Positions 37,959 through 50,570 of a stretch of 60,000 nucleotides of DNA are shown here, one piece after another; position 1 is the stretch's first letter; the number at the start of each line of letters is the position of its first letter. The position numbers were made by a program, and so were the translations under genes. The notes beneath the pieces are model-generated. The model saw only the letters and a program-made list of their open reading frames with translations, was not told where the DNA came from and searched no databases. The DNA comes from Membranipora membranacea (lineage: Eukaryota > Bryozoa > Gymnolaemata > Cheilostomatida > Membraniporidae): the NCBI GenBank assembly GCA_914767715.1, contig OU612070.1:25534025-25594024 (forward strand), read 5' to 3'.

Positions 37959-38854
37959 GTTACTATGTAGCGATTCTCTCTCTAATGGTGTGCTCTTGTG
38001 GAGACAGAGTAACTGTGATGATCTTGATTCTAACACCGACTGAAGAAGCTGTTTTATGGTTGGTTTGAAGATTTTTTATCACATATATCAATAGGTCCTT
38101 AAAAAACATAAGCCACTCCCCATCCCTGTGTGGGGAATTTCAGTCTTTGACTGCTATATATATTATATACTGAGGTTATTATTCATGCATTCAAATTCTT
38201 ATGTCTTGTCCTTTATAATAATCATTTGTCGATAACAATTAATGCCTTGACTGTATTTAACTTCCTATGAATCATTGCTTTCACAAGTGTTACTTTAGCC
38301 TGCTCATCGGCACTGCTTGTTTACTAGTGGACGAGACTAAACGCACTGATTATTTTTACTGATTTATACATTAAATCTTTGTAACTCTGTTAGTTTTAGT
38401 TAGATAGTTAGTACACAATAAAATCATAGTATAGTTGATAAACAACAAATTTTAATGCCTGGCTGATAGCCTTGATTTAAACATACTTTTCGACTGGCAG
38501 GTTGCCGTTAGGCTTTACGTGTTCATCCGAACAAGTTAGATATCGGGACTTATTAAGCCAAGCCTATGCTGGCTATCCTGACAAGATAGAATTTGGATGC
38601 GTAAAGCAGGTAATTTGGAAATTTAGTGAAAATTCTTTTCTTGGTCTAAGAATGTCATTGCGCTCACAGCTCTACTAAACTGTAGACCAGAGAACTTCTG
38701 TAGTGACCAGACCATAGAAAAAATAATTATTTCAAATACAAATATATTTTTTCTTAGTCTATTAATACTATACAAGCTCTCGCAGCACTACTAGAATAGT
38801 AGACGACAAAGAGGTATATCAACGTTGCAAATCATCAATACTACATAAAAAGTT
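37959..38854. other. Gamma-glutamyltransferase 5' flank and gypsy leader
   Basis: Should contain the transferase promoter (right to left) and the 5' end of the gypsy remnant. I found no matching LTR pair for that remnant and no clear TATA box. Confidence 0.5.
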
Positions 38855-39773
38855 ATGGCAAACAGAGGTAATGCTGCCAGGCAACAGCCGGCTGATGAAG
38901 CAGACCGTCTAGCAAATGCCGTACAAAATGCCTTCAGGCAAATGAATGGTGGGAGAGACCACTTTAAACCGCCAAAGTATGATGGAAGTGAAGATATTGA
39001 ATTATTCATTCAAAAATTCACCGATGTGGCCCAGGCCAATAACTAGAATCCCCAGGCAGCCCATCTAAATATCAGATTATGTCTTGAGAAACAAGCTCAA
39101 GAATGTGCTAGAGCAGATATCATTGAAGCGATTTTTGTTAACCTGAGAGCCAGGTTTGGTCTGGCACAGATTGTCAACTGTAAGAAAAGAACAGGGTCGA
39201 AAGTTTCACTCACTAGGAGTAGAAGTTCTAAAAGTAGTAAGAATTGCATATCCAAACATGGGCGCTGCTCATCAAGAAGATATCACCATAGAAAATGTAC
39301 GCAGGTGCATAGAAAATCATCAGTATTTGAGACATCTAATGACGATAGAACTCAACACTGTAGAGGAAATATGTGGGGTCGCAGATGATTATGTTCAGGC
39401 TGGCTCCAACTTCAGATAAAGGCCGCAAATAAATGTCACAAGCTATTCAGAAAATTCTGACTCTGAAAATGAAGATGATTTTGACTGTAATGCTGTAGGT
39501 ATGCACTCAACACGTAGAGATTATCAAAATAGACCCAAAGCTAAAATCACTGAGAGTACCAGTAGTGAAACAGCTAAACAAACAGAAATCCTGACCAAAA
39601 TAATGGAGATAATGCGTAGAAATACAAAGGCTATAGAAAAGTTGGCCGGATCAAACGCCAGTGTACAAAATACTAGGCAGAAAAAAAAAGCATGCTCTAC
39701 ATGTGGCTCAGAAAATCATATGGCTAGGGAATTTCCTATTAAAAATCAGGGAAACACCACAGGTTCTCAGTAA
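38855..39773 (+). pseudogene. Ty3/gypsy gag remnant
   Basis: Starts MANRGNAARQQ; the capsid-like part HFKPPKYDGSEDIELFIQKF meets a stop codon near 39,044, then the frame changes near 39,160 (EQGRKFHSLGVEVLKVV follows). A nucleocapsid knuckle CSTCGSENHMAREFP is at about 39,690-39,740, with Phe in place of its last Cys. The copy is non-functional. Confidence 0.75.
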
Positions 39774-40135
39774 ACTCACCAGCTACTGATGAACCTAACC
39801 TTTTACAAGAAAATGCTGGTGTAAATATGTCTAAGTTGGGCAACCATAAAAAAATGGACAAAAATCCTAGTGCTGAGCATGGAAATCAAACCCCATTGAA
39901 CACTGCGGAAAGTGAATGTGATCAGGCTTCGAAAGCTGATCCAAGCAGTAAACTTGGGAAAATTTCCGACCAGTCTAGTGGGTCTCAAAATGTTGAGGTT
40001 GGCTCAATCTGTAGACAGAGGAGCATCACCAGCCTAGTAGAAAGAGATAGAATAACAGAATCAATAATACCTGCGGAAAAACATTGTGAAAATAACGATG
40101 GATGAAATGACAATGAGGATGTCAGCTGTAATGAA

Positions 40136-40495
40136 TTGTGTCATTATGAGTCAAATTCCTGTTATTATCTGCCAGGCAAAGCTGGTGGAAAGAGTATACT
40201 GTATTTACTTGATTCTGGGTGTTCTAAATCTGTACTACCAAGGCATGTGTATGATAGACTCCCAGAATCACTGAGATCTGAAATTGAGCCTTTGGAAAAA
40301 TCCGGGGTTATGGCAGATTGGTCAAAACTACCCCTCCTAGGAAAAATAAAGCTGCATTGTTCAGTGCGAGGAGAAAAATTTGTTGAGGACTTCATTGTGA
40401 GTAGAATTACACATGATGCTATACTTGGAATGTCATTCTTCAAAGCAAGCGGGTGTACGCTAAACTTCAAGAAAGCATCGCTGCATATCAACTAG
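40136..40495 (+). pseudogene. Ty3/gypsy aspartic protease remnant
   Basis: Contains the retropepsin active-site motif LLDSGCSKSVLP and a later hydrophobic strand DAILGMSFFKASG, the usual ILGxDFL position. The frame then ends at 40,495 where reverse transcriptase should begin; none is found. Confidence 0.75.
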
Positions 40496-40689
40496 AACTG
40501 ACACCTCAGGGACCCAACTCTAACGATAGTGCGGCGGAAGGTAGGAATAGGAAAAGTATGAGGGGGGAGGGTATGTTTGCAGCAACAATATGTTCATTGA
40601 AAAGCTGGGGTGTGTCAATTATGTGTGATTATTAGAAAAAACTGCCTCTTCATATCGCTGTTTTATTAGGACAATATCACAGGTCTTCT

Positions 40690-40842
40690 CTCCAAAACCT
40701 GGGTATTTGGCAATGTTTGACCAAGGAGTAAAAGAGTCTTTTACTCCATGGTTTGACTGCCCACTTCAGGTTTTGTTCAAACGATACAACAACAAAAACT
40801 GAAGGGAGGCAGTCAAGCTTTGCCAAACATCCAGGTTTCGGG
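40690..40842. mobile_element. Palindromic MITE (AAACCTGG ends)
   Basis: Left half AAACCTGGGTATTTGGCAAT..., right half its diverged complement ending CCAGGTTT. It hosts the 29-bp micro-insertion in its left half. Relatives are at 3,905-4,035 and 59,840-59,985. Confidence 0.7.
40722..40750. mobile_element. 29-bp palindromic micro-insertion inside a MITE
   Basis: Arms CAAGGAGTAAAAGA and the matching complement (one mismatch near the end), flanked by perfect GTTTGAC repeats (40,715-40,721 and 40,751-40,757). The opposite arm of the host MITE and its relatives near 3,930 and 59,860 have the same neighbourhood without the palindrome, which is a natural empty site. Confidence 0.8.
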
Positions 40843-43384
40843 GTAAACATACAATAGAGATACGATAAGAGACCCCATCGAAAAGATACAAAGCTGCTCG
40901 GCTCAGGAGGATATACCAACTTCCCATCCTCCTTGGTCAGAGTAACGCAAGCTTAATTTTGATCCATTTGCCTGCATTCGGAGTTGTTCCTCCATGACTG
41001 GAGAATGGGCAACTCGGAATGTGATGGAGGGTTCAGCCAGGGATAATTTTCCCTGGTTCAACTATAGAGACTAGCAGTGTAAAATTCTACAGCTTATTTT
41101 GCAGCACATTAGGTAATCGCTATGATAATAGAGCTAGAGGTCTGATCATAGTAAAGCGATAAGTGCCACTTATAGACTATGAAAAATACAATGAGTAGAA
41201 TGAAAACAGCAAGTAGAAACTAAGAGGCAGTCAGAGATAAATTTATATATGAAATATTTCAGTACCTATGGTAGATGATAAGCAAAGTGGAAATGTAATG
41301 CAATGTAATAAATTAGAGCAGGATAGAGATTTGCTGGGTACTATTCAAGACTCTTTGATATTGTAATTGGAATAGCATATTCCCATCAGAACTGCAAAAC
41401 AAGCTAGGGTGAATGGCATTAGGGGATGGAAGTGTTAGAAGTGAGTGGGAACTGGTGGGAACTGAGTGCCCAAAATGAGATAGAGAAGGGGGACGGTCCA
41501 AATTTCTCTCTCTTTATGAACATAAATCAACCATTACTTTCAATCATCAATCATACTATTACAGATCTATATTTCTGCATAATTGTTATGTTCGATTTGA
41601 TACAGATATTGCAATGCGACGCGGTTTTCGATCCTGCAAGGAAATAAGTCCTTTTAGACGACTGGGGTTGATAAATGTGAGGGACTGGGGAAGGTACATT
41701 TGCTACATCAATATTTTAGTGGAAAACTGAGGCGCACAATGTGGTTATGTTATAACAACTGCCCCATTCATTTCATTGGTCTTGGGATTATATTCGGCTC
41801 AGTTTTAAATTTGTATATTTGGCTTTGAATGCAATAACGGGGGGGGGGGGGGGGGGGGGTTTTTTATTGCATGTACCAATGAGAGCAGGCAAATGTATTT
41901 ATTTGAACCATCAAAAATGTACAACTGTAATATGGGATATTATCAAGGCAGGCAGACAAACAATAATTGTTCTGAATGCGTTGGTTTATTGTCGCTAGTT
42001 GTCGCCCCGGCTAATGTTTTATGTAACATCAAGGCTGTTGGTCTCCACCAAATACAGGTTACACGATTGCATAAGAATTTGTTCCCAAAAGCATCTCCCG
42101 CTCAAATTCCTAATCCAATGCATTTTTAGACAGCCAAAGGTGATCACTGAGCATCATTTACTGTCATAGATATCTTGGTATAGAATAGACTACAGTCAGA
42201 GCAGCCCTTTGAAATACAATAAAGCCTAGGCAATTTAGAAGGTGTGAGCAATTAAGAGTATTAAATGTAGCTAGCAAGCAGTTTGATGCCTTATATCAAG
42301 GAGTAACAGAAGATACTGTTACTGTTACTCCTTGCTTTCATGATCTTGGTTGCAACTGGGCTATCGGCTGTGTTATAATTATTTTCGGGTGTGGCTCTTA
42401 GAAGTTCAGAATTTAACAAAAGGTACTTCTGCCTCTTGGTTATTAGCCTTTGAACCATAGAAAAGGATTTGAACCATTGATATTTCTATTGAGGCAGATT
42501 TTAAACATTTTGACCAGGCACTTAGGCTTAAATGAGTTACTCAGGTATGACTGCCCTGTTACATATCAACCTTTGAACCATTGAAATTTCTATTAGAGCA
42601 AACTTAAAGCATCCATGAAATTAAGATTGAGATTACCAAAGCTGTTTCTCCAGCTAATCAGCTTCAAAACAAGCCGAAGAGTGACCCTCTTGGACCACTG
42701 CAAGCTGTGTTATGAGGCATTGAAGTGGACCCTTTCAATATTCGCTCGTTATATCAGAAAGCCTGGGTGTGAGGTCACATCAGGTTTTCGATCAATATTC
42801 TACATTTTTCGTATATGGAACTATTAAAGTGAAACCAACTTTTTTCCACCAAAAAAATGCGTTTATCTCCTTCAACTTTCTGCTTTGGGTTAATATCTAT
42901 TATGACACGAGCTATGTTGGATTTAAAATGTTTCATCCGATTTTGACGAAATTAATCGACTCAATAGTTTCTAATGGTAGACATATACGCAAAATGTATG
43001 TCTATGACATCACATCCCCCCGCGCAAGGCTCGTGAGCGAGCGAGCGTCAGCGATGCCTTACTTTGATAAGTCATAACTTCAGTCCTAATTGACCAATTG
43101 ACCTGTTCTTGGGCTCATTTTGAAGCTTATAAGCTTGAGCAGCTCCTCTGATGATTCAAAGGTTTATTTCATGGATGCCTTAAACCATAGATATTTAGAT
43201 ATATAATCAAAGTGCTTCAAAACAAACCAAGCATGATAGAATCACTGAGGTTAGACCAGCTGCATCTAGCGATTTTCAAAATTATGGCTACAAAAAGCCA
43301 AAATACTTGTGCTGGCTGTTGGAAGTTTTCTATATCATAGCATCAACTGCAGCTGTTGTTCATACTACTCCCAAAGAGAAGATC
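40843..43384. other. Interval where gypsy reverse transcriptase should lie: non-coding
   Basis: About 2.5 kb with a run of some 20 G (near 41,840), a CAAGGAG palindrome (42,297) and a GAGCGAGCGAGCG patch (near 43,035). No reverse transcriptase or RNase H motif in any frame. Confidence 0.6.
42297..42334. repeat. 38-bp palindrome, CAAGGAGTAACAG arms
   Basis: Perfect 13-bp arms with a 12-bp loop and the same CAAGGAG core as the micro-insertions. Flanking octamers are not clear repeats, so insertion is not shown. Related short palindromes occur at 47,457-47,475 and 14,567-14,589. Confidence 0.6.
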
Positions 43385-43632
43385 AGGTATGAATCTAGTC
43401 CACTTGGCAAAATTTGAAGCTGGATGGGCAAAACTGTGGGTGTTTATTGTGTGCAAAAAATAGGGCTCAGCTGCCACATAAGTTGTCTGAAGTCCCCTAT
43501 AAAATGTCTATTCACACCTGTTATCATAAAACAACTCCAATCAATAATCGTGATTAGAGTTGGGGATAATAAAAATCTGTCATTTGTAACTCCGGCACTT
43601 TATGGGTAAGTACTTAAACGGAGGGGAGAAGG

Positions 43633-43688
43633 TGGTTGATAATGAAATGCCTCTACCAGCATCTTGCACCGTTTGAGCACTTAAACTA
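43633..43688. mobile_element. Solo arm of the hairpin MITE
   Basis: All 56 bp are identical to one arm of 18,681-18,795. A degenerate remnant of the other tip may remain at about 43,605-43,618 (TAAGTACTTAAACGG). It lies directly upstream of the gypsy integrase remnant. Confidence 0.85.
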
Positions 43689-43714
43689 CTGTCATAATAT
43701 GGGGAACCCACTGA

Positions 43715-44213
43715 ATGATACATTCTGGTGTACGTAAAACCACGGCCCGACTTAGATTGTCATGGTACTGGCCAGGTATGACATTCGACATCAAGCAAGC
43801 TGTGTTGTCATGCGAAGTGCCTCAAGCTGCAAAAACAAGCAAAACAAAGTCAAGTGGAAATAGAATAAGGCTCTATGCAGGAAGGCCCTGGCAACACATA
43901 GCCATTGACCTAGTAGGACCACTTTCAGAAACAAATAGGAGAAATAGATGGATTTTGGTATTATCTGATCATTTTACAAGATGGCAAGATGCCATCCCGT
44001 TACCAGATGCTATTGCACCCACAGTTGCAGATGCCTCAGATAGCAGAGTATTTAGCTACCTAGGCTCACCAGAAACTATAGGCAGTTATCAGGGGGCTCA
44101 GTTTCAATCAGAGCTAATGGAAGAGTTGTGTGAATTATGGCGTGTAGATAAGCGCCGTACAACACCATTCCACCCATCAGGAAATGGAGTGTGTGAATCA
44201 ACCACTTGGTAAA
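43715..44213 (+). pseudogene. Ty3/gypsy integrase remnant
   Basis: Encodes the end of the zinc-binding domain (HSGVRKTTARLRLSWYWPGM, then CEVPQAAK, where the second Cys is lost) and the catalytic core: HIAIDLVGPL (first Asp), SYQGAQF (second catalytic Asp replaced by Tyr) and HPSGNGVCE (Glu kept). The missing Asp means it is inactive. Orientation and order agree with the gag and protease remnants 3 kb upstream. Confidence 0.82.
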
Positions 44214-45480
44214 AGCTTACGTGCTTTGTCGTTGAAGGTAAGCCTTATTTCAAGGATACCATCATTTCTCAATCTCATACATGGTATCAAATCCTTCCAT
44301 CTTTTCAGTTCGGGGCTCCCCATGCGGAGCTCGTCTTCATTTGGTATTGCTTGGCTTTTTACACATTGAAAAGACCTTTTCTAGGTCACTTAGTTTTTGT
44401 TGTTGTAAACATGCTAGATCAGTAGTCTGAGCCACACATACTATTAGTCTTTCAGTGATATCACTTGTAGTGGTCGATTGATTTCTGTCATCAATCTGTC
44501 TTGTGTGGTAGCAGCTATGTCAAGTGGTGTTGGGGAGCCCCAACGGTCCCCAATGTGTTGGGGTAAGAGTTTTTGGTGTTGGAGTAGGCCCAAAGCTCCA
44601 TCATCAGCGTTGGGGTGGGCTAAACTGCACTGAATATCCATTCTGATACATTTTCCTTTTCTTTTATTTTGGAGTTGTCAGGGACCGTTACAAGGGACGT
44701 TTTATTCAAGTCTCCTCTTCCAAAGATTTTAGACCAAATATCTTTTAGTTTGAACATACTTCCTGAAAATATTACTACCCACCCACAAGATTGATCTGTT
44801 GTGTGTTTATCTATATTTCGGCCAGGTCAGGCAAAGGTCATAGCCTAAAATTCACATATGTACAGTTATTTGATGGGGAGAGTGCACAGCAAAATCACAA
44901 GCTCAGTGGTTTTCCCATGAGTATCCATGCTTTTCCTTCCTACCTTCCTATTTTTTCAATGGAATAACAACAACCTATTCCGAATTTTAATTCTCCAAGA
45001 CTAAGAGGTAAGTTAATTCTAATAAATTCTACAGTGGATGTACTCCTGACCAATAGATTGAGCTTGTTTGGTGGGGGAAAGACGAAACAGTTAGAGTTTC
45101 ATTCTCAGTCTCATTCTTCTTTCACTCTCATTCACCCACCCTGTGCCCTATTCAATTCAGGCTAATAGACTGGACCCACTCATTCACCACCATCATCATC
45201 ATACTTGTGTTCTAACTGGTTGTCTCTGTGAGTGATATTATTGGAGATTTGCAGGCACGAGTAATCATTCATTACTACGCCATAGATGAGAATAATTTTA
45301 AAAACAACCGAATGTAAATACATTATAATTTGTGTTGTCTCAGTATTGATGCATTCAGGGTAATGGAAATAGTTGTGAAAATTTTAAGGTATACTCCAGT
45401 GCCATTACGTTCTCGATAGTCATGATAGTAACTGACTCTGGGCTGTCAATATACTTTTCAACAACTCACTCATGCTATTT
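44214..45480. other. Gap between gypsy remnant and LTR element: no gene
   Basis: Contains short G/C inverted repeats near 44,525-44,620 (TTGGGGAGCCCCAA) and a T/C-rich stretch near 45,100. Nothing else recognised. Confidence 0.6.
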
Positions 45481-46672
45481 TGTGGGATTCCAGGGTTATG
45501 GAGTCACCACATTAACTCTCCGCTACTGAGATCTGTGCTCACGAGCTCGGTATGATGATGCTCACTATATGACACTGACTTATTTATATGGGATATCATT
45601 TGATTCGATCAAACACTTGACTCAAGAGCATGCCTTTTAATTCTTATCAAGTTTAACATTAAACACAATTCAACTTAACAATGCATGTATTATTTCTACA
45701 AGTCATATTTTCTAGTCAATGATGCCATGCATGCTGGATTTAATTCATTTAACTCAATTAGGTGATGGCATAGAAATCCAACCAAATGTTATACTGTGCC
45801 ATTATTAAATAATAAGGCAAGTTCTATTTCCCTATAAATATCACTAATGTACAATAAAAGAAAGTATTATGATAAAAACTGTAAAACTTTCATGTTTAAA
45901 AACTGACCTGTCTCCAGAATGAAGTTGCAAACAAAGAGCGCTGCTTGACGACCAGAGGGTCGCCAAACAAATCAAATCATTTCAATTATGCTTTCCATTG
46001 GTGAACCATGCTCTTATATAGCATGGTTCCAGACACATTAAAAAACTGCTGACGTTAATAAGCAAAAAAACAAGATTTAAACACAATTTTCAATTACCAC
46101 AAAAAGAGGGTTGATCGGCCGCAAGAGTGGGTTGATCCAGGGTTGATCGGCCGCAAGTGTTGGTTGGTGTAAGTTAGACATCATGCTAATTCTGAATTGT
46201 CTCCGTTGGTGCCACTTTTACTGCATTGTCATGGTTGTCACGGTTCTGGCGTTAGGGTGGCACCGGTATTAAGAATAGAATTTAGATTTGCATATATTTG
46301 CCTGTCCCTGATTCGAGGTGATATGCACTAGCTGGTAACTGCGTGTCCTCGAGTCGAGGTTGAGTGTACTGATGATGATGCTAGTTATAATATTGGATGT
46401 TCTTATTGCGTCTGATGTTGATATAGAAATTATCCTGTTTGGTGCTGTAAATGCGACATATGCACCCCCCTGGTTGCAATCGTCCTCGATTGCTATGACA
46501 ATCCTTTGATCTGATGTTTGGATGCGACATCTGCACCCCCCTGGTTGCAATCGTCCTCGATTGTTATGACCATCCTATGATCTGATGTGTGGATGCGACA
46601 TATGCATTCCCTTAGTTGCAATCGTCCTCGATTGTTATGGCATGTTATCCGCTCCCTGCTATTGATGCGACA
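45481..46672 (-). repeat. 3' LTR
   Basis: Same length and apparently the same sequence as the 5' LTR. Its inner end lies within a tandem unit that continues into the interior. Confidence 0.93.
46004..46028 (-). promoter_or_regulatory. LTR TATA element inside an inverted repeat (3' LTR; 51,908-51,932 in 5' LTR)
   Basis: On the minus strand, AACCATGCT, ATATAAG, AGCATGGTT: 9-bp perfect arms with a TATA-type loop (CTATATAAG across the junction). Probable core promoter of the element. Confidence 0.5.
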
Positions 46673-46700
46673 TCTGCATTCCCTGGTTATGATCGTCCTC
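46449..46700 (-). repeat. Tandem units spanning the polypurine/LTR junction
   Basis: Units of about 70 bp start near 46,449, 46,521, 46,590 and 46,663. On the minus strand each has an ATCGAGGACGAT palindrome, a purine run (AACCAGGGGGGTGCAGA or variant) and TGTCGCAT, the same order as the polypurine tract followed by the LTR start. Confidence 0.75.
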
Positions 46701-46909
46701 GATCGCCGTGACATGTCACATGATCTGACAAGTCATCTGCTTCCTGTAGTCACGTAACATTATGGCTAGCCTGGGTACTGGAGGTCGCCAACCTCTCCCA
46801 GTGTTCTTTATCCTTTGTTTCTGCTTGTCCTGACGCTCCAAATTGGTCTGGTGCATCTGACGCTCCACTGACTCTGCTCCCTCATTGTTAGTCTCCAGCT
46901 GCTCCAGGT

Positions 46910-47100
46910 CATCTTGTCCACTTTGTGTTCCTGGTTGTCCATCCTAACCATTGAATTCCACATCTCTAGGTTGTCATGTCCACCTTGTGTTCCTGGTTGT
47001 CCATCCTAACCATTGAATTCCACATCTCTAGGTTGTCATGTCCACCTTGTTTTCCTGGTTGTCCATCCTAACCGTTGAATCCCACATCTCTAGGTTGTAC
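46910..47100. repeat. Three tandem units of about 65 bp
   Basis: Units with TTCCTGGTTGTCCATCCTAA and CCACATCTCTAGGTTGT repeat three times, inside the LTR element next to its 3' LTR. Confidence 0.85.
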
Positions 47101-50100
47101 AGTACAGCTTAAGCCTTAAGGTTTGCCAGCAGCTCCTATAAAATCCTCTCACTGGCTCTAACCATAAGCCTCGTTAAGTATTGTCCTGCTCACTTCCTGC
47201 TCACTCTCTGCCCTGTTGCAAGTCTAAATTTACCTGCTTTTGTCAACATTTTGTCACCTGAAACTATAATAGTGTCACTAGATGCAATTCATTGCAAAAG
47301 GTGACACCAGAAAAGACATACGGGTTACAATGCAGGGGTCAGCTTTTCTCAAAAATTTCACCAAGTTCTGTTTCTCTCAATGATAAATTACCTTACGCTC
47401 ACTTCATAATATTATAATTGTATTCAATTTAATCATTTATTTCTAGATATACACACCAAGGAGTAAAACTCCTTGTAATACAATATAAAATTTACTTACC
47501 ACCTTTCAAAAATTTACATATTGTGTCCTCTTATTTAAACACAAGACAACTCTCAATTCAATTGAACCCAAAAAAGGAAAATGGAATCTCTAAAAGTTAA
47601 AACAGGAAATGGGTGTTTGCCAACACAACAGCAAGACTGCAAACTCTTTTTCTTTGGAGCTGAAACTGACAAGGAGTAGTTATTCCCAGTCCAGACACTG
47701 GTTTTGGATATTCTGATTGAGCCTCCCCATCCATAATGAGTAAGTTTAAAGTTAACACATACTAGATCATCCCAAAGAGGTGACAGCAAGTACTAGCAGA
47801 GCATATAGTGGTGAATATAGTTAGTCACAGTTAGCACTAACTAAAGTTGTTGCCAGCATTCAAATCATTTTCAATCATGTTGTTAAGATCAAGGGCAGTC
47901 TGATAATTAGTAACCTTCCCATGGTGACATTGTACTTACAGTAGAGAAGCAGATAGGACCAACCCCATGATTGCAGCACATGTTAATCCGACCTTCACAA
48001 AATCAAGTATTATTGTGATTGCTGCATGATGTTAATCATGTCAATTGATATTAAAGTATGGATTGGATTCAATAACCAACCAAGGCAGGTGTCCCCTCCC
48101 ATTTTCCTTATCCCCTGATTGAGTTGGATAGGCTCACTTTTATAATGCACTATGTTATACCATAGTCGCTTGTGACTTAGGCCCAGTCATCTAGTAAATG
48201 GGAAACCCTATCCATCATACTAGATTTCCCAGTATGAGGGTGATTAGGCATGGTGAGGCACCCACATTTTAGTACTATTCATTCAAATCACTATAAACCA
48301 ATTTTGTTTTAGGCTGTCAAAACACCCCGCATCCCGGTGAGTGGTCAGTTAATGCCTCGCTACTACAACCACAGAAACCCAAGGTAAGCTAATAATGACC
48401 ATTTCAATTGTCCTGTCCTTATCCTATTATTAAAACTGCTGTCATCTACTTCAATTCAATAACAAATTACAACCATGGGCTGAGAAACCCATCCTTGATT
48501 TGACAATTTATCTCTGGCTAGCGGTAAAAGATGGTTTCTTGTCTTAGTCATTATATAAGTTTTCAAGTTAAGGTCTAGGACCGTGTTGGTAAAAAGTCGA
48601 GTATCCTGGGGATTACCACTAATCCTGTGCCTAAACCTTCATCAAAACTGGGATTCCATAACTTGCCTATAGTTTCAGCTCTAGCATCAATAAGTTATCT
48701 TAAAAGGAAAAATGGGCAATTTTGAGTTGTCTTATGTTTTAGTAGAGTTGTTCAATTTAAAATACCTTTCTTTTGTGAGTCATTTTGTTGCAATCCATGG
48801 CTGTCGTGGTAGTCACAACATGACAAGGAATTCAATCCTCAGACTAACTTACATATCAAAATGAATAAAACTAGTAAAACCAAGTTCTGTTTAACCAAAA
48901 AGTATACATAATATAGTGTCCTGTGGACCCATAGGCTATCAACTAGCAGATATCATTACTTAGGGACGTCGGAGACAACCAATTGACTTCCCTTTGAATA
49001 TATACCTTACATTATTAATTTGTTCATTGTAAGCACAAAAAGTCCGAAACCATCTCTAAATTTGTAGCTCGAGGATGTACCAACTCAAGCCCTTGAAAAT
49101 GTTGAAACCTTTTTTATTTGTAGTCATGAGATCCTGAGGCCCTCAGATATCAACAAGCGGTGAAAACTCTATGGACAATAAATGAAGCCTTGACCTTACG
49201 ATGCTACCTCACACTGATTACCAATCGCCGGTAAGTCACTGAATTTTCTTTTACCAGTTATCTCCGTTGGTGGTGATCCAAGCAAGTTGAGGTTTCAACC
49301 ATAATAAAACTAAGTCTTAATTTTTGGTCTAATTTTCATATAGACCCACCCTGATGTTAGATGTAGGCAATCTCTAATTCCAGCAACACTCGTATCTAGT
49401 TTGCAAATCTCAATTTATGTTGGTACCCAGAATCTCATGACTGACTCAGTTATCTATACTGTGCCAAGGGGAAAATGCCTTAAGTCATTGATAGGCAGAG
49501 CCCATCTTATCTTTAGTGCAAATTGCACTTGAAATTCTACATGTCAACTACTGAAAATATAGTAATTTAGATTGTATTTTCCATGAAATGTCAAATTTTT
49601 TGCCACACAGTTAGATGTTCATCAATTTTTACTCACTGCTACCCACCTCACTTATATTTCACCTTCAGCTAAATCACATTACCCCAATAAATAATTCTCA
49701 AAAGATTTAGTACTAAATGTCAATCGGAATCACCATATACACCATCTTATCTGTCAATTTCTTTACCCTTGCTTGTAAAAGGCAACCATGAGTACTTTTG
49801 AGACCATGCTACTACGAATACAATTTCTGGGTCAGACACTGTTAACCAATAGACTAATCACTAAGCACTAAGCACTAAGCACTAAGCGCAATAGACTATG
49901 CTTAGCTCGCATTTATTTTCAAGCATACTGTGGTGACATTAATCATTCTTACCTAACGCAAATGTTTTAAAAGCTTGTCTCCTAGGCACACAAATAACTT
50001 TAAGGCTTCTTTTAATGACAGGCCAAATATCAAAGTTTCTCAAACAAGGAAAGCTAGATGCAGTTAACAACTTTCAGATTGAAATACTCCTCGAAATCAT

Positions 50101-50344
50101 GAACAACTAAATAACTCAATATTAACTCAACATTATAATTTTTCTAAACACATCATTTAACACATAAATTTCATAAATTTCACGGGTGATGACTCCTCTG
50201 ATGGAACAGATATAAAGGCTTCGGAAACCATCAAGCTGAATATCAATTTGTGCACTTTTAATAGACAATGGATGACTGCCTCCACATTCATGGACGTCCA
50301 ATCCATTCCAAAAGAGTAGTCACCAGCACTGGATCCTGGTCCTA

Positions 50345-50570
50345 AATCTCCTCATAATTTCTTCACATAATTTTCCCATAATTTCCTCATAATTTTCATC
50401 ATAATTTTCCTCATAATTTCTCATCATAATTTCTTCTAATAATATTCTCACATAATCTTTTCACATAATTTCTTCTAATAATTTTCTCTCATAATTTCTT
50501 CTAATAATTTTCTCACATAATCTGTTCACATAATTTCTTCTAATAATTTTTTCTCATAATCTTTGGCCTG
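50345..50570. repeat. Degenerate TCATAATTT tandem repeat
   Basis: Short units of CATAATTTTC / CTTCTAATAA type repeated over about 225 bp within the LTR element interior. Non-coding. Confidence 0.8.

Noticed and set aside
37958-38036. Upstream extension of the transferase reading frame
   Set aside because: It relies on a GTG codon; an in-frame stop lies further upstream with no ATG between, so the ATG at 37,958 is used.
38139-38455. Candidate 5' LTR for the gypsy remnant (TGTGGGG...AACAACA)
   Set aside because: No second copy was found downstream of the integrase, and no convincing primer-binding site follows.
41840-41860. Long G run (others near 5,790, 12,547, 17,702, 57,480)
   Set aside because: Homopolymer runs are scattered in non-coding DNA and show no pattern with genes; quadruplex potential alone is not informative.
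46269-46714. Minus-strand frames with repeated IEDDCNQGG in the LTR
   Set aside because: They follow the tandem non-coding units of the LTR and have no start context or homology.
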